A DNA stretch of 64,000 bases from Aplectana chamaeleonis. Taxonomy: Eukaryota; Nematoda; Chromadorea; Rhabditida; Cosmocercidae. A program made the position numbers and the translations under genes. Location of the stretch: positions 1-64,000 of the forward strand of contig JAPDOI010001571.1 in assembly GCA_029168955.1 (NCBI GenBank), in the 5' to 3' direction. Each line of letters opens with the position of its first letter. The stretch's first letter is position 1. Shown piece after piece: positions 42,960-54,304 of this stretch. The notes beneath the pieces were generated by a model that was given only the letters and a program-made list of their open reading frames with translations, ran no database searches and had not been told where the DNA came from.

Positions 42960-44450
42960 AAAAATCATGAAAAAAGAAAATGTGAAATGATAGAAATAAT
43001 GAAAAAATTCATTTCATGACAGTGTTCGGGAAAATGAAAACCTCCGATTGGTCGATCGTCGTTATATAATCTACGCCAACTGTCGACATAACAAACGAAT
43101 TCGAGGCCATTTACCAACCAAAAATTGTTGAAACAAGCGTATTATTGCCTTCCAGGACGGATGTCTGGCATTTACGTCGCGGTGTCGTAGTGCAGTGCAC
43201 GACGACACGACACACCATCCAGATGGCGCTAAACAGCGCGAACATTGTGAGAAAGGGTAGATTGGCCGCGACGCAGGCACGACACCGTCGCGTGTAGCAG
43301 CTCCTACTAGATCGGCCGCGCGCGACGACCGTAAGTGCTAGGCGCGGTCGATCACTGGGCTGGGCGCGGCTGGTTGTACTAGTTCCTACACCGCGACCCC
43401 GTCGCCGCGACGCAAGTATGCACTAGGCCTATGAGATGGGTCCCCTTATATACGTGCTGTGCGGCTGATGGGCGCCTGATCAGTTGTGGAGCCATCGATC
43501 AACGTGTCCAAGCAAAAGCATAGTGGCTCATTTGTCGTGCAAACTGCGTCGTAGTCGAATCGAAAGCGGGTCTCGGCCTAGTGGAACGCCTATGGCCTAC
43601 TGCATATTTCTCGCGACGCGCCGCCGTGACAGTGCATATCAGCAGAATCGATTTTCGGTCGATATAGATAAAAACATTGTGTTGCGTCGCTCGTCGTGGA
43701 AAATATGCACTAGGCCTATGTGTTGCGGCACGTGCTTCTCACTTCGACGACGATTAGGCCACGTGACGCTTGAAAAGTACGGGCCGTTACGTAGTCCACA
43801 GCGCTTTGTATTCAAATCGAAAGCCTTTTGTGGCCGAATCGGACACCCCAATTGTCTGAGGTAGTGTCGTCCTTCACGTCCTTCGCATCCTAGTGTGATC
43901 CTTCGCAAAAAAGTAACTGAATTTTGGATTCATGATCAGCGACTCGAAGAACCGTCTAAGCGGTGTTTGAGAAACGCGAAAACTACTTACAAGGGAAGTG
44001 TTCGGAGTGTCAAACGCATCTGCGAAAACGACTATTATTGTTGGTATCTCTAGCGCCCAAAACTGTTTTCAGCGCCGAAAACTACCCCCTTGAGTAAAAT
44101 TTGGGTGAAGGCGCATTTTCCATACTTTGTTCAGACTGACAGCGTTTTAGTCTTGTACGGATTTTCGGTTGGGCGCTTATTCATGCCGATTACAGGGCTC
44201 TGGAAGCGTTTTAGAAAAATGTTCCAGATTTGACTTCAAATTCTCTCAGGGAGGTTTTTTGGGACGCTGATCACTAATCTGTGGTTTATTAGTCAATTTT
44301 CCGGAGTTTTCGGCTACTTTCGTTCGAAGCTTCCCAACCGGGGAAAATTTCGAGGGAAAAACGCCACTTTCGAGATTCCCGGAGTGCTACGGTAGATATT
44401 GCTCAAATTGTTCTTTTGTGTGTTATTTGGAGTGCTGAACACGAATCTGG
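42960..44450. other. intergenic, CGCGACG-rich middle
   Basis: 43160-43420 is rich in CGCGACG and GTCGCG words with many short inverted pairs. TAGGCCTATG recurs at 43426 and 43711. No gene supported; a 126-codon plus frame at 43484-43864 is unrecognised. Confidence 0.35.
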
Positions 44451-44454
44451 AGTC

Positions 44455-44990
44455 CGTTCATGGATTTTCTGCAAATTACGGTAGATTACGGCGGGTACCC
44501 GGTAGTTTGGACAAAGTCTCAGATTTTACTCAAAATTAGTATACGGGGTTGTTCGGGGTGGAGAATACGAATTTAACGTCCATTTGTCGATCTTCAAAAC
44601 TCTAAGATGGGTTTTGGCCCCTAAATGACATGTTACCTACCGTAACCTACAGTGAACCTCGAAATTTCGACAAATGGATTCCAGATTCGTGTTCACCACC
44701 CTAGATTACCCCTACATGCAAGTTTTGGGCTGAAACCCAAAAACTTTTTTGAAACACTAGAAAAAAAATTGCCTCTCTTCTCTTCCCCTGCCTTCCCTTG
44801 CCTTTTCGCGAAGCTTAAAAATGCTCAGAACTTGTTCGAACTCTGCAGCTCGGGGCGAAATACTGCGCATTTTTACTATTGAGCCACAAAAGATACTAAG
44901 GATACTGATCGTTTTCGCAGATGCGTTTACCACTCTAAACACTTCCCTTCCCGGTTATTTTGGAATGTTAGACCGACTTTGCGATCCTCT
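44455..44990. repeat. dispersed repeat R40, copy 2 (uninterrupted)
   Basis: Same orientation as copy 1 at 40320-42340 but without the palindromic insert. Followed within 200 bases by the second TTCGAATATTCG minisatellite, whereas copy 1 is preceded by the first one. Confidence 0.75.
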
Positions 44991-45164
44991 TAACGATTTT
45001 CGGTGTTTCATTTCGCTAAACACACTATATTGTTGTTGAAGGAATCTACTGTTGTGGAATTTGTCATTGGAATAACCGTCGGTAATAAATGTAACAATTT
45101 ATAGAACTTGTGAAGCTGCATATAGACAAATTTAAGTCTGTTTCTCAATTTTTGGTAGCTCAGA

Positions 45165-45745
45165 TCCAAATAATCGAAGATTATTCGAATATTCGAAAAA
45201 TACTCGGCTTTCCGAATGAATATTTGAATATTCATTCGATCCGAGTGAAGAAAACACTTTTCGAATCATTCATTCATTCGACTTTTTTGTTAAGGTGATA
45301 TTCGAATAGTTCATTCATTCGAAATTTCCCATAGCGCAATATTCGAATTAATCATTCATTCGGAATTTCGCAAAAACACAATATTTGAAAATTTCTATTC
45401 ATTCGGAAACCTGAAAAACGCAATATTCGAAAAACTATTCATTCGGAAATTCTGAGAAATCCATATTCGAAAAAATTCATTCATTTGAAAATCCTGAAAA
45501 TCCATATTCGAAAAATTCATTCATTTGGAAATCTTGACAAACGTAATATTCGAAAATTCATTCATTCGAAATTTCGAAAACGCAATTTTCGAAAAATTCA
45601 TTCATTCGTAACTTCAGAAAGAAGCCATATTCGAAAAATTCATTCATTCGGAAATTTCGAAAAACACATATTCGAAAAATTCATTCATTCGGAAATTTTG
45701 AAAAACGCCATATTCGAATCATTCATTCATTCGAAAATTCCGAAA
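45165..45745. repeat. ATTCATTCGGAAA minisatellite, period about 42
   Basis: About twelve units with CATATTCGAAAAATTCATTC and ATTCGGAAATTTCGAAAAAC. It shares TATTCGAA and ATTCATTCGG words with 39500-39985 and the same approximate period. Less regular at its left edge. Confidence 0.9.
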
Positions 45746-45883
45746 AACCGAGTTTGTCCGTGGGGCGCACTTTTGGCCTTGGGTCATGAAAACTTCTGTG
45801 AATCGTGTAGCGCTAGAAAGGCTAAGCTCTAATCAACGCGAGAGGTATTTAGTAGTGGTGAATGGGACGCCGTTCAGAACCGC

Positions 45884-47400
45884 CAGGGTTTGAGGAGTGT
45901 GCAGGACGTTATCGATAGTGTGCAGGACCTCAGTGGGAGTGTGCAGGACCCATATAGGGGTGTACAGGATGTCATAAAAAGTGTGCAGGACCCCAGTGAG
46001 AGTGTGCAGGACGTCTTAGAAAGTGTGTAGGACCGAAGTGGGAGTGTGCAGGACTTCATCGAAAGTGTGCGGGACCCGAATAGGAGTGTACAGGACGTCA
46101 TAGAAAGTGTGCAGGACCCCGGTGAGAGTGTGCAGGACGTCGTTAAAAGTGCAGGACCACAGTGGGAGTGTGCAGAACGTCGTAGAAAGTGTGCAGGACC
46201 CCTGTGGGAGTGTGCTGGACCCAAATGGGAGTGTGAAGTACGTCATAGAAAGTGTGCAGGACCCCAGTGGTAGTGTGCAGGACCCAAATGGGAGTGTGCA
46301 GGACGTCATAGAAAGTGTGCAGGACCTTAGTGGAAGTGTGCAGGAGCCAACTGGGAGTGTGCAGGACGTCATAGAAGTGTGCAGGGCCCCAGTGGGAGTG
46401 CGCAGAACGTCGTACCGAGTGTGTAGGATCCCAGTGGGAGTGTGCAGGGCACAAGTGGGAGTGTGCAGGACGTCGTAGAAAGTGTGCAGGACCACAGTGG
46501 GAATGTGTAGAACGTCGTAGAAAGTGTGCAGGACTCCAGTGGGAGTGTGCAGGACCCAAATGGCAGTGCGCAGGACGTCATAGAATGTGTGCAAGACCCC
46601 AGTAGAAGTGTGCAGCACTCCAGTGGAAGTGTTCAAGACCCCAGTGGGAGTGTGCATGACGTCGTAGAAAGTGTGCAGGCCCACAGTGGGAGTGTGCGGA
46701 ACGTCGAAGAAAGTGTGCAGGACCTTAGTGGGAGTGTGCAGGACCCGAATGGGAGTGTTCAAGACCCCAGTGGGAGTGTGCAGGACGTCGTAGAAAGTGT
46801 GCAGGACCACAGTGGGAGGTGAAAAGTCATAGAAAGTGTGCAGGACCCCAGAGGGAGTGGGCAGCACCTCAGTGGAAGTGTGCAGGACCCCAGTGGGAGT
46901 GTGCAGGACCCCTGTGGGAGTGTGCAGCACCTCAGTGGAAGTGTGCAGGACTCCAGTGGGAGTGTGCAGGACCCCTGTGGGAGTGTGCAGGACCCAAATG
47001 GGAGTGTGCAGGACCCCAGTGGGAGTGTGCAGGACGCCGTATCAAGTGTGCAGGATCCCAGTGAGAGTGTGCAGGACCCAAATGGGAGTGTGCAGAACGT
47101 CGTAGAAAGTGTGCAGGACCTCAGTGGGAGTGTGAGGAACGTCGTAGAAAGTGTTCAGGACCCCAGGGGGGAGTGTGCAGCACCCCAGTGGAAGTGTGCA
47201 GGACCTCAGTGGGAGTGTGCAGGAACCCTGTGGGAGTGTGCAGGACTTCATGGAGTGGGTGCAGTACCTCTGCAGTAGGGGTGTGCAGTACGTCGTGAAA
47301 TGTGTTCAGAGACCCCAGGTGGGGAATGCAGGACGTCAGCAGTGGACGTCAAAGAAAGTTACCAGGCCGCAGTGGAAGTGGTGCAGGACGTCATGAAGAA
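45884..47400 (+). repeat. M21 minisatellite array, forward arm
   Basis: About 70 copies of a 21-base unit starting GTGTGCAGGAC with three main tails: CCCAGTGGGA, CCAAATGGGA and GTCGTAGAAA, often alternating as 42-base dimers. Being seven codons long and largely free of stops, it reads as SVQDPSG/SVQDVVE/SVQDPNG heptads on one strand and HTPTGVL/HTFYDVL on the other, with a 304-codon minus frame at 46930-46016. No start context, splice or flanking gene supports translation. Confidence 0.95.
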
Positions 47401-47812
47401 AGTGGAATTTAAACAGCGGGATTTTATCAATTTTAAGCATTTTTTTATCAAATCTTAGCCTTTGTGTAGCGAAGAAAACATAGGAAATCATGTATCTTGA
47501 GAAGCGTGCAAAAGCGTTTTGAGAAGCTACGCGAAACTCTGGAGACACTTCCTCGCCAGTCTGGACGAAATAAGCAGCAGTCCACTTCCGCATCATCTCT
47601 GTTAGTCACTCAATACAAACCGCTCAGTCATTTTGATTAATTCAATCCTTCCATAAACCAGTTTTATATTTGTTGAAAGTCTGAGCTTATCAAAATCTAG
47701 CTTCACAAAAAACATAAAGACATCCACGGAAATATTTCATTTATTGAGAACAAAGGCATGGTGTTATCAACAAGTGGAAACATAACATAAAAATGAGCAG
47801 AGTGCGTTTGTG
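47401..47812. other. spacer between M21 array and candidate exon
   Basis: Unique sequence. On the minus strand AATAAA (complement of TTTATT at 47740) lies about 70 bases below the candidate stop at 47813. Confidence 0.4.
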
Positions 47813-48095
47813 CTAATGATTCCAGAGGTGGTAATGCGAGAATAATCGCTTGGGAACTTTGCGTAAATCGGAAGAAAGGGCAGTCGATTGCGACACAGGG
47901 AAGGATGGATTTGAAGAGGGTGTGTAAATGCGGATGCTTGTAGCAACAGAAGATCTACCGTTGGCTTCTCTAAGTGTTTTGCTTTTTGATCCCAACGTTT
48001 TCATACCCCCACGCCCTGCTGTGTGTAATTGTCCGGCAGCCTGCTCTGGCCTCAGGAAGTGTGTTTTTGTATTTTTATTCAAAGTTATATTCCTG
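47813..48095 (-). CDS. possible terminal exon, unknown protein
   Basis: The minus frame reads NKNTKTHFLRPEQAAGQLHT, then GRGGMKTLGSKSKTLREANG, RSSVATSIRIYTPSSNPSF and ends LFSHYHLWNH before the stop. Composition is serine- and lysine-rich and coding-like. A CTTTCAG acceptor-like site lies at about 48094-48100 and an AATAAA about 70 bases past the stop. The acceptor coincides with the edge of the 48090-48746 palindrome, so this may be element sequence. No family recognised. Confidence 0.3.
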
Positions 48096-48746
48096 AAAGT
48101 TTAGGTTCCTGGCAAAAGTAAAGATTTGGCATTTTGCCATAGAAATATACTCAGTTAAAAGGGAAATAAAGAAAAATGAAAAAAGGTTTTGAAATATTCC
48201 TTGAGGAACGATTTGGCGTAGAATAATTATTTTTTCAAAATGAAGTGAAATTAGTTGGAAAGTGTGATTTGGCAGTCGAGTTTGAACCAACTATTGATAA
48301 GAGTTGTGCGAAACGCAGAGAGATCGCTCTTTGTCTGTGCTTGTATCCGTAGAACATATCAAAGGAAATCACGCGTGAAATGGGAAGCCACTCAAAACTT
48401 TTTCTGGAGCTTGTAAATGGCGGCGGTCTTCACGTAAAATTAGGTGAAGTAAAATCAACACGCGTGATTTCGCTTTGATATGTTCTACGGATAAGCACAG
48501 ACAAAGCGCGACCCCTCTCGTTTTGCACAACTCTTATCAATAGTTGGTTCAAACTCGACTGCCAAATCACACTTTCAACTATTTTACTCTTGTCATTTCC
48601 CGAAAAACAAATTATTCTACGCCAAATCGTTCTCAGGAATATTTCAAAACCTTTTTTCATTTTTCTTTATTCTCCTTTTTAACTGAGTATATTTCTATGG
48701 CCATGCCAAATCTTTTACTTTGCCAGGAACCCAAACCTTTCAGGAA
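48090..48746. mobile_element. central palindrome of the 45.9-50.6 kb foldback structure
   Basis: The left arm 48090-48382 and right arm 48455-48746 are inverted: TTCCTGAAAGTTTAGGTTCC / GAACCCAAACCTTTCAGGAA at the tips, AAAGTGTGATTTGGCAGTCG / CGACTGCCAAATCACACTTT in the middle, and GAAATCACGCGTGAAA / ACACGCGTGATTTCGC at the loop. Loop about 72 bases. It lies between the forward and reverse M21 arrays. Confidence 0.9.
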
Positions 48747-48851
48747 TTTCAGGTACTTATTTTTCCGCAAAGGTTTCCTTTCTAACATGAGTTTATGCCT
48801 GCGGTGTTAGGATGAAAGTAAACCCACTGATGTCCTGTCCCTCTCCCTTTT

Positions 48852-50610
48852 CGTGTGACGTCCTGCGCACTCCAACTGATGGCCTGCACACTTTCTTTGA
48901 CGGTCCTGCACACACTCTCTCTGGATGTCCTGCACACTTATGTCATCCTTCACACTGCCACTCAATGTCCTGCAGCACATTCTGTTACATACACCTTGCA
49001 CACTCCCACTGATGTCCTGCACACTTTCTACGGCGTTCTGCGTACACCCACATTTTAGGGTCACAAGCGCACGCTCATGCCGATCATTTCCTTCCTCCGC
49101 AGGGCTACCGTAACCCTCCTCTCAAAAATTTCCTTCTGAGTGTAAGCTTTGATATGAGTACATTGGCGGTAACAGCCGCCAAAAAACGTGTTTGCACAAT
49201 TTCGACCTCCTCAGGAACACTTCTCCCTGGCGGCTTCTAGAGCAACGCGTGTGTGAATGAATGCATACCGCTCCTCTCGCCCTTTTATACCCTGGCAGCA
49301 TGTTATGTGAGAGCGTGTGTTACACTTCTGTTCGTTATCATGTTTTGCTCAAGAATCGGTGCTTCTATTTGGGTCCCGCACACTTTCTAGCGGCGTCTTG
49401 CGCACTTTCACTTTGTCACCGCACACTTTCTACGGTTATGGTCCGGCGCTCTCTCATCTGGGCCATCCTGCACACTTTCCACGGCGTTCTGCGCACACCC
49501 ATTTGGGTCCCGCACGCTTACGGCGTCTGGCGCACTCCCACTTGGGTCCCTCACGCTTTCTACGGCGTGTGGCGCACTCTACTGGGTCCCTCACGCTTTG
49601 ACGTGGCGTGCTGCACTTTGGCCCGTCCCGCACACTTTCTGGTACGGCGTCTTGCAGCACTTTCACTTTGTCACCGCAGCACACTTTCTACGGCGTCCGG
49701 CGCACTCATTTGGGTCCCGCACACTTTATAATACGGCGCTTTGCAGGCACTCCCATTTCGTCCCGGCACGCTTTCTACGGCGTTCGGCGCACTCCCACTT
49801 GGGTCCCGCACGCTTTCTACGGCGTGTGGCGCACTCTCATTTGGGTCCCCGGCACACTTTCTACGGCGTCCGGCGCACTCCCACTTCGAGTCCCGCACAC
49901 TTTCTACGGCGTCCGGCGCACTCCGCACTCCTGGGTCACGCACACTTTCTACGGCGTCCGACGCCTCTCATTTGGGTTCCACACACTTACTATTACGGCG
50001 TTCTGCGCACACCCATTTGGGTCCCGCACACCTTATACGGCGTCCGGCGTGCACTCCCACGTGGGTCCCGCACACTTTCTACGGCGTCCGGCAAAGCACC
50101 TCTCATTTGGGTCTCTGCACACTTTGTACGGCGTCCGGCGCAACTCTCATTTGGGTTCCACACACTTTCTAGGGCGTTCTGTGCACTCTCATTTGGGTCC
50201 CCACACACTTTCTAGGGCGTTCCTGCGCACACCCATTTGGGTCTTGCACACTTTCTACGGCATCCGGCGCACTCCCAGTTGGGTCCCGCACACTTTCTAT
50301 GGCGTTCTGCGCAAACCCATTTGGGTCCCACACACTCTCTACGGCGTTCTGCGCACACCCATTTGGGTCCCGCACACACTTTCGCCATGTCCGGCGCACG
50401 CCCATTTGGGTCCCACACACTTTCTACGGCGTTCTGCGTGCACACCCATTTGGGTCCTGCACACTTTCTAATACGGCGTCCGGCGCACTCCCCACTGGGT
50501 CCCGCACACTTTCTACGGCGTTCCTGCGCACACCCATTTAAGTCCCACACTTTCTACGGCGTCTTTCGCACTCCTGCTGGGGTCCCAGCAACATCCATCT
50601 ACGGCGTTCT
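48852..50610 (-). repeat. M21 minisatellite array, reverse arm
   Basis: Reverse-complement units of the forward array: CACACTTTCTACGGCGTYYK and CGCACTCCCATTTGGGTCCC in alternating 21-base steps, about 80 units. The GC-richer variants (GGCGTCCGGCGC) dominate after 49380; the part nearest the palindrome (48852-49050) is closer to the forward array (ATGTCCTGCACAC). 49060-49370 is a diverged or unique interruption. Long open frames (287, 205, 156 codons) are by-products. Confidence 0.95.
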
Positions 50611-50788
50611 GTGGCGCACTTCTAAGTCACACCGTGCGGCGTTCCAAAAAAGTACTTCCGAGATCCTGCCGTATCGATTGAAGCGTTGCCCCGTCAAATC
50701 CTGAGCAAAACCCTATCAGTAACGGTGTTCATTTCACTAGTTCATTTTTACGAATAAGTAAACGTCGGATGGTTTGTAATAACATGTT

Positions 50789-51422
50789 TACGTGTTTTTG
50801 TCTTTCTTGACCCTCAATTTGAGGTTCCGCAAAAATTGAGCAACCAACTTCAAATTTTGACAGGAGCTAGGTGCAAACAAACCAGCTCCCTGGCCAAATG
50901 AGCTCTCTAGCTCAACGATAAGTGTTCCAACAAGATCGTGAACGCCAACCTGAAAAAAAGAAAAGGAGATGAACATTTTTTCGTCCAAAATGACGTGGTT
51001 TTGACACTTTTTCTCGAATCTCAGGTTACCATTCCGGACCATTTTTTGAGCAGCAGTCATTCACCTTTCTAAAGTATATCAAATGCAAAAAGAACGGGCT
51101 TCCTACGTTCACTCTGACCCTGATGCTGAGATCAGGGGTTTGCGCGATGGCGAATCAAAGTTAAATCTGGTGAGCGCTTCGCGCTCACCACAATTTTTTC
51201 GTGGCTATTAAAAGTTATATTTTTTCATGAATGCGGCCAGGTTAAGGAGGTGCGGCGTTACCTGCACGCATCGCAAATTGAATTCAAATCGTGGCGCGTG
51301 CGTGCCGCGTAGCGCTACCTGACCCTCGCTGCCGCATTTATACATGCCACGCCAGGAGTGTCCATACGGACCGCAACCTTCGGGTAGACGGAAGTCAGTC
51401 AACACCGTTATGACAACCTTAT
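50789..51422 (-). CDS. two-exon gene end, unknown protein
   Basis: The model joins minus exon 51422-51262 to 50950-50789, both in phase 0. The first exon encodes DKVVITVLTDFRLPEGCGPY, GHSWRGMYKCGSEGQVALRG and THAPRFEFNLRCVQ, followed by donor GTAACG. The last exon follows acceptor TTTTTTTCAG and encodes VGVHDLVGTLIVELESSFGQ, GAGLFAPSSCQNLKLVAQFL, and RNLKLRVKKDKNT before TAA. Three cysteines in the first exon suggest a secreted or extracellular domain. The exon 1 acceptor (GAAGCAG) is weak and no start is found; a LINE 3' end lies directly upstream, so earlier exons may be displaced or lost. The intron holds a perfect hairpin at 51169-51189. No family recognised. Confidence 0.4.
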
Positions 51423-51509
51423 CTGCTTCAGGAAGTTGGCGCACATAAAAATTTTTTGAGCGAAAAATATCTATATTTATTACATGAGCAAGCTCATGTG
51501 GGATCATAT

Positions 51510-52105
51510 TGAAGACGAAAAAAAAAAACGAAAAAAGTCATAAATCATACACAGCCATTTCTCAGCAACGACACATGATATGATCACGAATCAACAAGAC
51601 TCAGCAAGAGCAGCAAACAACATCATTATCGGTCACGGATCCAGGTTAATACACAACCATTTTTTTGAAGGCACGAAGATCGATGGGTGGCATAGATTTT
51701 TTGAATAGGTCGAAGTACTCTCGCCCTGCCCTAAGGGTAAAATAGTGGACTTTGCGATTATGCTTGGCGCGAGGTGGAATATATTTTGTTTCTCCTCCTC
51801 TAGTGATAGAAGTTCTCAGAGAACAAAACTGCCCAAGATGAGGACCGCATGCTCCAGTGAGGATTTTATGAAAAATTATAAGATCAAACCCCCTCCTTCT
51901 TAAGCGAAGGGTATCCAAAGAAAGGTTAGCATTTCTCTCAGGAGCAGATGGTATCCTATCATAAAGAAACCCGAGAACCCTAATCATGAGCTTGCGCGTA
52001 AAACTGTTCTGAACATTTTCAAGCACTTTAATCGATTTTACCTTGTGAGGACTGAATATTGGAGTACCATATTCCAAAATTGGTCTCATATAAGCAACGG
52101 CGTCA
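51510..52105 (-). pseudogene. CR1-like LINE 3' portion (RT C-terminus)
   Basis: The minus frame reads YMRPILEYGTPIFSPHKVKS, LENVQNSFTRKLMIRVLGF, LSLDTLRLRRRGFDLIIFHK and ends FKKMVVY at 51649. The RPILEYGTP-x-SPH and LE-VQ-FTR motifs followed by a LRRRG-DLI-F-KIL segment define the thumb and C-terminal region of CR1/Jockey-like RTs. The catalytic core is missing upstream because homology stops near 52105. The remaining 140 bases to 51510 look like the 3' untranslated tail, finishing in a T-rich run on the minus strand. The hAT-like element starts 70 bases upstream of the homology end. Confidence 0.8.
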
Positions 52106-52170
52106 CCACCGTGAGGAAGACGGAAAAGTCGGCGCTTTGGTCCAGGAATTGAATGATCATCCCCACCTCT

Positions 52171-54304
52171 GTCTCGCCCAGGGCTGGGCACACGTCCCGG
52201 CATAGCGAATCTGAATATGCACCCCCCTTAGCTGGGTAATTTTTAGGCACCCCCTTATGGGAAATCGAAATCGGCTGTTTTCCGAATAGTTGGACAGCCA
52301 TGATCTTGACTTCCTGATTTTGATAAACAAGAATATAAAAAAGCACTGAATAGAGAAGATTCCGAAAATGGCAACGAAAAAGGTAGTGTAATTTCTGAAC
52401 TTCAGAACAACCCCATGAGGAAAATTTGTTAGTAAGACGGTAAATTATGACAAAAGATGAAACATTTTTCAATACAAAACAATTGAACAATTACCAACAA
52501 CAGAACTACTACTATTGCGATAATTAATGTTTCCTGTCGAATGTTTTCAAAAACCTATGAAGGATTAGTTAATCTGTGTTTGGTTGTTCTGATGTGGAAA
52601 TCAGAACTACTTTGTGTTATGGAACAATGTTAGGATTCATGTGATTCTTAGGGAGTAGAAAAACCCGAGTTTTACCCTCCTAGAATGCCGCTATCCCTTA
52701 AAAAATCGGCTTACCGTGCGATACTGTGTTTGTACGCAGCTACACAGCGCACACGGGAATGGACGCGCACACAATATTAATAAAAATGTATTTTATTACA
52801 GAACGGAGAGGAGAAAAGGATTGAAACTGAAGGAAATGGAAGATGGTTAAGGTAGTCTATTCTGGATGTACCCACTTTAGAAATTCAATGTAACTAAACA
52901 AAGTTAGAGTGGGTGTAATATTTAGTTGTGATAAGTGTTCATTCAAACGAACCTATTTGATCAAAACTAGCATTAAACTGAGAGCAAAGGATATTGTTAG
53001 AAAGAGGAGAATCTGGCAAACATTTCAGCATCAATGGGATCGGTTTTTAATGTGGTTTAAGGACCTTAAATCTCGTCCCGGTTTTACCCCGAAAATCGGG
53101 ACAAAACCGGGACAAAACCGGGACGAGTTTTAAGGTCCTTAAACCACATTGAATATCAAATCTATTGCTATTATACTGTTTGCCAGAATCTCTCCTATTT
53201 CTCGCAATGCTCTTAGTTCTCATGTTTATGGGTGTTTTTAATCAACTAGGTTCATTTGAATGAACCTTATCACGTTCAAAAATTCACCCGCTCCAACATA
53301 GTTTGTTTACATTAAATTTCTATACTGTATACGTTGAAAGAATCCTTTTTCTGCCTGCTTAGATTTACTCCAGTTTCAATCATTTTCTACGCCCCGTTCT
53401 GTAATAAAAATACATTTTTAATTAATATTGCGTGCGCGTCCACTCCAGTGCGCGCTGTGTAGCTGCGGACAAACACCAGATCGCACGGCTAGCCTAGTCT
53501 ATGAGAGATTGCGGCATTCAAGGTGGATAAACTCGGGTTTTTATGATCAGGTACTTCTCAATGAGGAGGAAACGGTCATTCGCATCTTTCATTGTAACTT
53601 GCAGTCTTCAATTTTTACAGTTGGCTCTCTTCATAAGTCACATTCTCATGAATAAAAATCTATTGGCTAGTTGTGATGCTGACTGTGCTATCTGTACTTT
53701 TAAACTGTCGAAATAAATCCTAGCCTGCTCGGATGAGTCCGAGCAGAGTAAGCAGCGGAGCTGTCGGTCATGGCAAAGCATAACAGTGATAAGAAGATTT
53801 TGACATGATAAGCCCGATAAGCCTTGCTTCGACCGGCTCAAAATGAGCAACCTAGGCTACACATCAGTTCGCTAATCTTTTTTTGAACTTGAATGATAGT
53901 TTTCCTGGACGCTGTCTTAGTATATTTGCCTCGAATCGGTAGCCACCCGCGTAATCAATGAACGTGACACCACATCAATCCTTACTTGCTACAAGATAAC
54001 AGAGTAGTGTTCACTCCTTCATCGAAACAAGCTTTGAGAGCAACTATGAATCATTGCGAACACAACCTGCATCTCTATCAATAATTTGAATTCTTTTAGT
54101 GTTCGACTCAAAAAGCGGGGAAGAAGATGTGACAAATTAGAGGAATAGTGCGTATTATTTTCTTTCCTGAAAATCGACAGAACATGCACATCCTTCTTTT
54201 TTTTGGTGTTCGGTTTCGGCACCCCCCCCCTTTGCCCTCTCTGCAACGTCTAATATGCACACCCCTAAGGTTACCCGGGACGCGTGCCCAGCCCTGGTCT
54301 CGCC
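52171..54304. mobile_element. non-autonomous hAT-like transposon with 8-base target duplication
   Basis: Body 52179-54296 (2118 bases). Left CAGGGCTGGGCACACGTCCC and right, reverse-complemented, CAGGGCTGGGCACGCGTCCC are terminal inverted repeats (21 of 22 matched including the next GG). Perfect direct repeats GTCTCGCC flank it at 52171-52178 and 54297-54304. Eight-base duplications and CAGGG-type ends are hAT characteristics. I find no transposase frame or hAT C-terminal dimerisation motif inside; an internal palindrome (52659-53542) occupies the centre. Confidence 0.9.
52659..53542. mobile_element. palindromic element nested in the hAT-like transposon
   Basis: Outer pair AAACCCGAGTTTTACC / GGATAAACTCGGGTTT, then GCAGCTACACAGCGCAC / GTGCGCGCTGTGTAGCTGC and ATTTTATTACAGAACGG / CCGTTCTGTAATAAAAAT. 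At the centre sits TAAATCTCGTCCCGGTTTTA with repeated CGGGACAAAAC. Arms about 430 bases each. It could equally be an intrinsic part of the hAT-like element. Confidence 0.8.

Noticed and set aside
43160..43880. Possible structural RNA gene in the CGCGACG-rich region
   Set aside because: Many short pairings exist because of composition, but no conserved RNA motif or promoter box arrangement is identifiable.
49608..50471. 287-codon frame as a repeat-rich structural protein
   Set aside because: It lies wholly in the reverse M21 array and shifts frame relative to the unit; neighbouring frames are open too, and there is no splice or start support.
45884..50610. CRISPR array, because of regular short repeats
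   Set aside because: The repeats are contiguous 21-base units without unique spacers, and the sequence is eukaryotic.
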